Shown here: positions 32,311-32,983 of the stretch, piece after piece
Layout of the letters: each line of letters begins with the position of its first letter
Position numbering within the stretch: the first letter of the stretch is position 1
Source: Archaeoglobales archaeon
GTDB taxonomy: Archaea > Halobacteriota > Archaeoglobi > Archaeoglobales > Archaeoglobaceae
NCBI GenBank assembly: GCA_003662995.1
Contig: QMZC01000020.1
Location: forward strand, 1-32,983
Direction: 5' to 3'
Length of the DNA stretch: 32,983 nucleotides
Notes under the pieces: generated by a model
The model's database searches: none
The model's input: only the letters and a program-made list of their open reading frames with translations
What the model was told of the DNA's origin: nothing
Program-made: the position numbers and the translations under genes

Positions 32311-32409
32311 ATGATAGTCTGTTTCTGCATTAATATCTACAATTCAGAAGTTGAAAAGGATTTCGTTGCAGTGTTTGATTTCGATGAGGCTGTTTTTGAG
32401 AAGAATTAA
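32311..32409 (+). CDS. Doubtful small ORF, 32 aa
   Basis: ATG preceded by GAGGT at 32301-32305 and a TATA-like TTATAATC near 32271-32278. The peptide begins MIVCFCINIY and ends DEAVFEKN. Signals look reasonable but the product is too short to identify; possibly the start of a truncated gene. Confidence 0.2.
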   Translation: MIVCFCINIYNSEVEKDFVAVFDFDEAVFEKN

Positions 32410-32418
32410 TAAATTAAA

Positions 32419-32553
32419 TCAAAGCAACTTAACAAACTCTTCAACACTCAATCCAGCTTGCTTTAGTATTATTCTGAGAGTTCTTTCCTAAGTGATGTAC
32501 GCAATGAACGGCAACTTAATCGTTCCTTTCTCAGTCTTTTCTAAGGGGATTTT
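32419..32553 (-). pseudogene. HicA-like toxin remnant
   Basis: The minus-strand frame ends ERTLRIILKQAGLSVEEFV then KLL, closely matching the C-terminal helix of HicA mRNA-interferase toxins. In frame upstream, after a TAG at 32488-32490, comes KTEKGTIKLPFIAY, which resembles the preceding strand. The N-terminal part with the catalytic His and dsRNA-binding face is not recognisable, so this is read as a broken gene. No intact hicB is seen beside it. Confidence 0.5.
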
Positions 32554-32612
32554 GGGTAACAGAAATAGAAACAAACATAAAGAAAATGAAGTTGAAGAGG
32601 GGCGATGTGAGT

Positions 32613-32867
32613 TTAACGCTTGTATGCTCTGCTTCTTTTATCAACTTTGGAGATGAAAACAATTTTCCGCTCAAAATCTATAAAAAAGAGACTCCTATAG
32701 TCTCCAACCCTGATACGGTAAGTGTCTTTTTCTCCACGAACTTTTCTTGGTTTGGCAGCAAAGGGATCTTTGAGACTCAGGATTTTATTGCGAATCTTTT
32801 CAGCATCATCCTTTGGAATTCTCTTAAGGAACTTTTCTATAGCTTTGTTGACCTTTACTCGATCTGT
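32613..32867 (-). pseudogene. RelE-family toxin frame without a start codon
   Basis: 84 codons encode a near full-length RelE/ParE-fold toxin: RVKVNKAIEKFLKRIPKDD at the start, KILSLKDPF, then RIRVGDYRSLFFIDFER and final VDKRSRAYKR. Length and the Arg/Lys/Tyr-rich end match ribosome-dependent RelE mRNases. However, no ATG, GTG or TTG occurs in frame near the 5' end; the frame begins directly after the TGA of the upstream antitoxin in the same reading frame. It is either inactivated or translated in an unusual way. Confidence 0.7.
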
Positions 32868-32983
32868 TCAACTCCTGAAAATTTTCTTAATTTGTTCGTC
32901 TATGTATTTCTGAGCTTCCTCTATGGCTACTTTCTCCGCCAGTTTTTTAGGCAGATCGACTTGGGTAAACTCTCTCTTACAAT
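32868..32983 (-). CDS. Antitoxin C-terminus (cut by window edge)
   Basis: The minus-strand frame is open from the window edge to TGA at 32868-32870. The visible 37 residues include FTQVDLPKKLAEKVAIEEAQ and end KKIFRS, a charged helical tail such as antitoxins use to cover a RelE partner. Position immediately upstream of the RelE frame supports this. The DNA-binding N-terminus lies outside the window. Confidence 0.5.
   Translation of the reverse strand, partial: CKREFTQVDLPKKLAEKVAIEEAQKYIDEQIKKIFRS

Noticed and set aside
32722-32913. 63-aa plus-strand frame near the right end
   Set aside because: It is the complement of the RelE and antitoxin frames, which match known families.

Overview
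The window is AT-rich, gene-dense archaeal chromosome. Archaeal markers include glycerol-1-phosphate dehydrogenase (archaeal ether lipids), PCNA, the primase large subunit PriL, ribosomal protein S17e, a TIP49 AAA+ ATPase, a RecJ-like DHH protein and TATA-type promoters. The gene set (TIP49 in a euryarchaeal-looking background, a CcmAB-like ABC pair, CooT, type II GAPDH) points to the Archaeoglobales. That placement is inference; the species cannot be fixed from this window.

Layout. 1-2.2 kb: 5' end of a radical SAM gene (minus) divergent from serA, which overlaps a convergent GIY-YIG/DUF123 gene. 2.3-5.2 kb: argB, a TIM-barrel protein and an ornithine-cyclodeaminase-type LOR/SDH protein in one operon. 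5.2-8.2 kb: a small helical protein, surE, rpiA and egsA. 8.2-12.7 kb: a zinc-finger/S1/OB/DHH RecJ-like protein, an unidentified 237-aa protein, an M42 peptidase and two very small proteins. 12.7-19.1 kb: leuC-type dehydratase, cooT-gap, a coiled-coil membrane protein, a 62-aa half-ferritin, an MBL-fold hydrolase, a HisA paralogue and a GT4 glycosyltransferase. 19.2-24.4 kb: information processing: Trm5 and a degenerate Cas4-like protein on one strand, then TIP49, pcn, priL and rps17e on the other. 24.4-26.8 kb: dapA, dapB (lysine) and an S4/FtsJ RNA methyltransferase. 26.8-32.0 kb: an AsnB-like protein and a minus-strand operon hisA-hisB-ferredoxin-flavoprotein-ccmA-ccmB. 32.0-33.0 kb: a decayed stretch with a HicA remnant, a RelE frame lacking a start codon, and the edge of its antitoxin.

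The strongest oddity is in priL. Residues 72-108 contain eight cysteines spaced like a two-cluster [4Fe-4S] ferredoxin, inserted into the N-terminal helical half, in addition to the normal C-terminal Fe-S cysteines. This would make a primase subunit with up to three clusters. A second theme is a ferredoxin, an FAD-dependent phytoene-dehydrogenase-like enzyme and an ABC exporter encoded with overlapping ends downstream of hisA-hisB.

Expression signals are unusually regular. Many first genes carry a TATA-like box about 24-26 nt before the start codon, implying leaderless mRNAs, and this was used to choose starts. Genes within operons overlap by ATGA or carry GGTG-type ribosome binding sites. 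Convergent neighbours are packed with almost no space. I saw no tRNA, rRNA, CRISPR array or insertion sequence.
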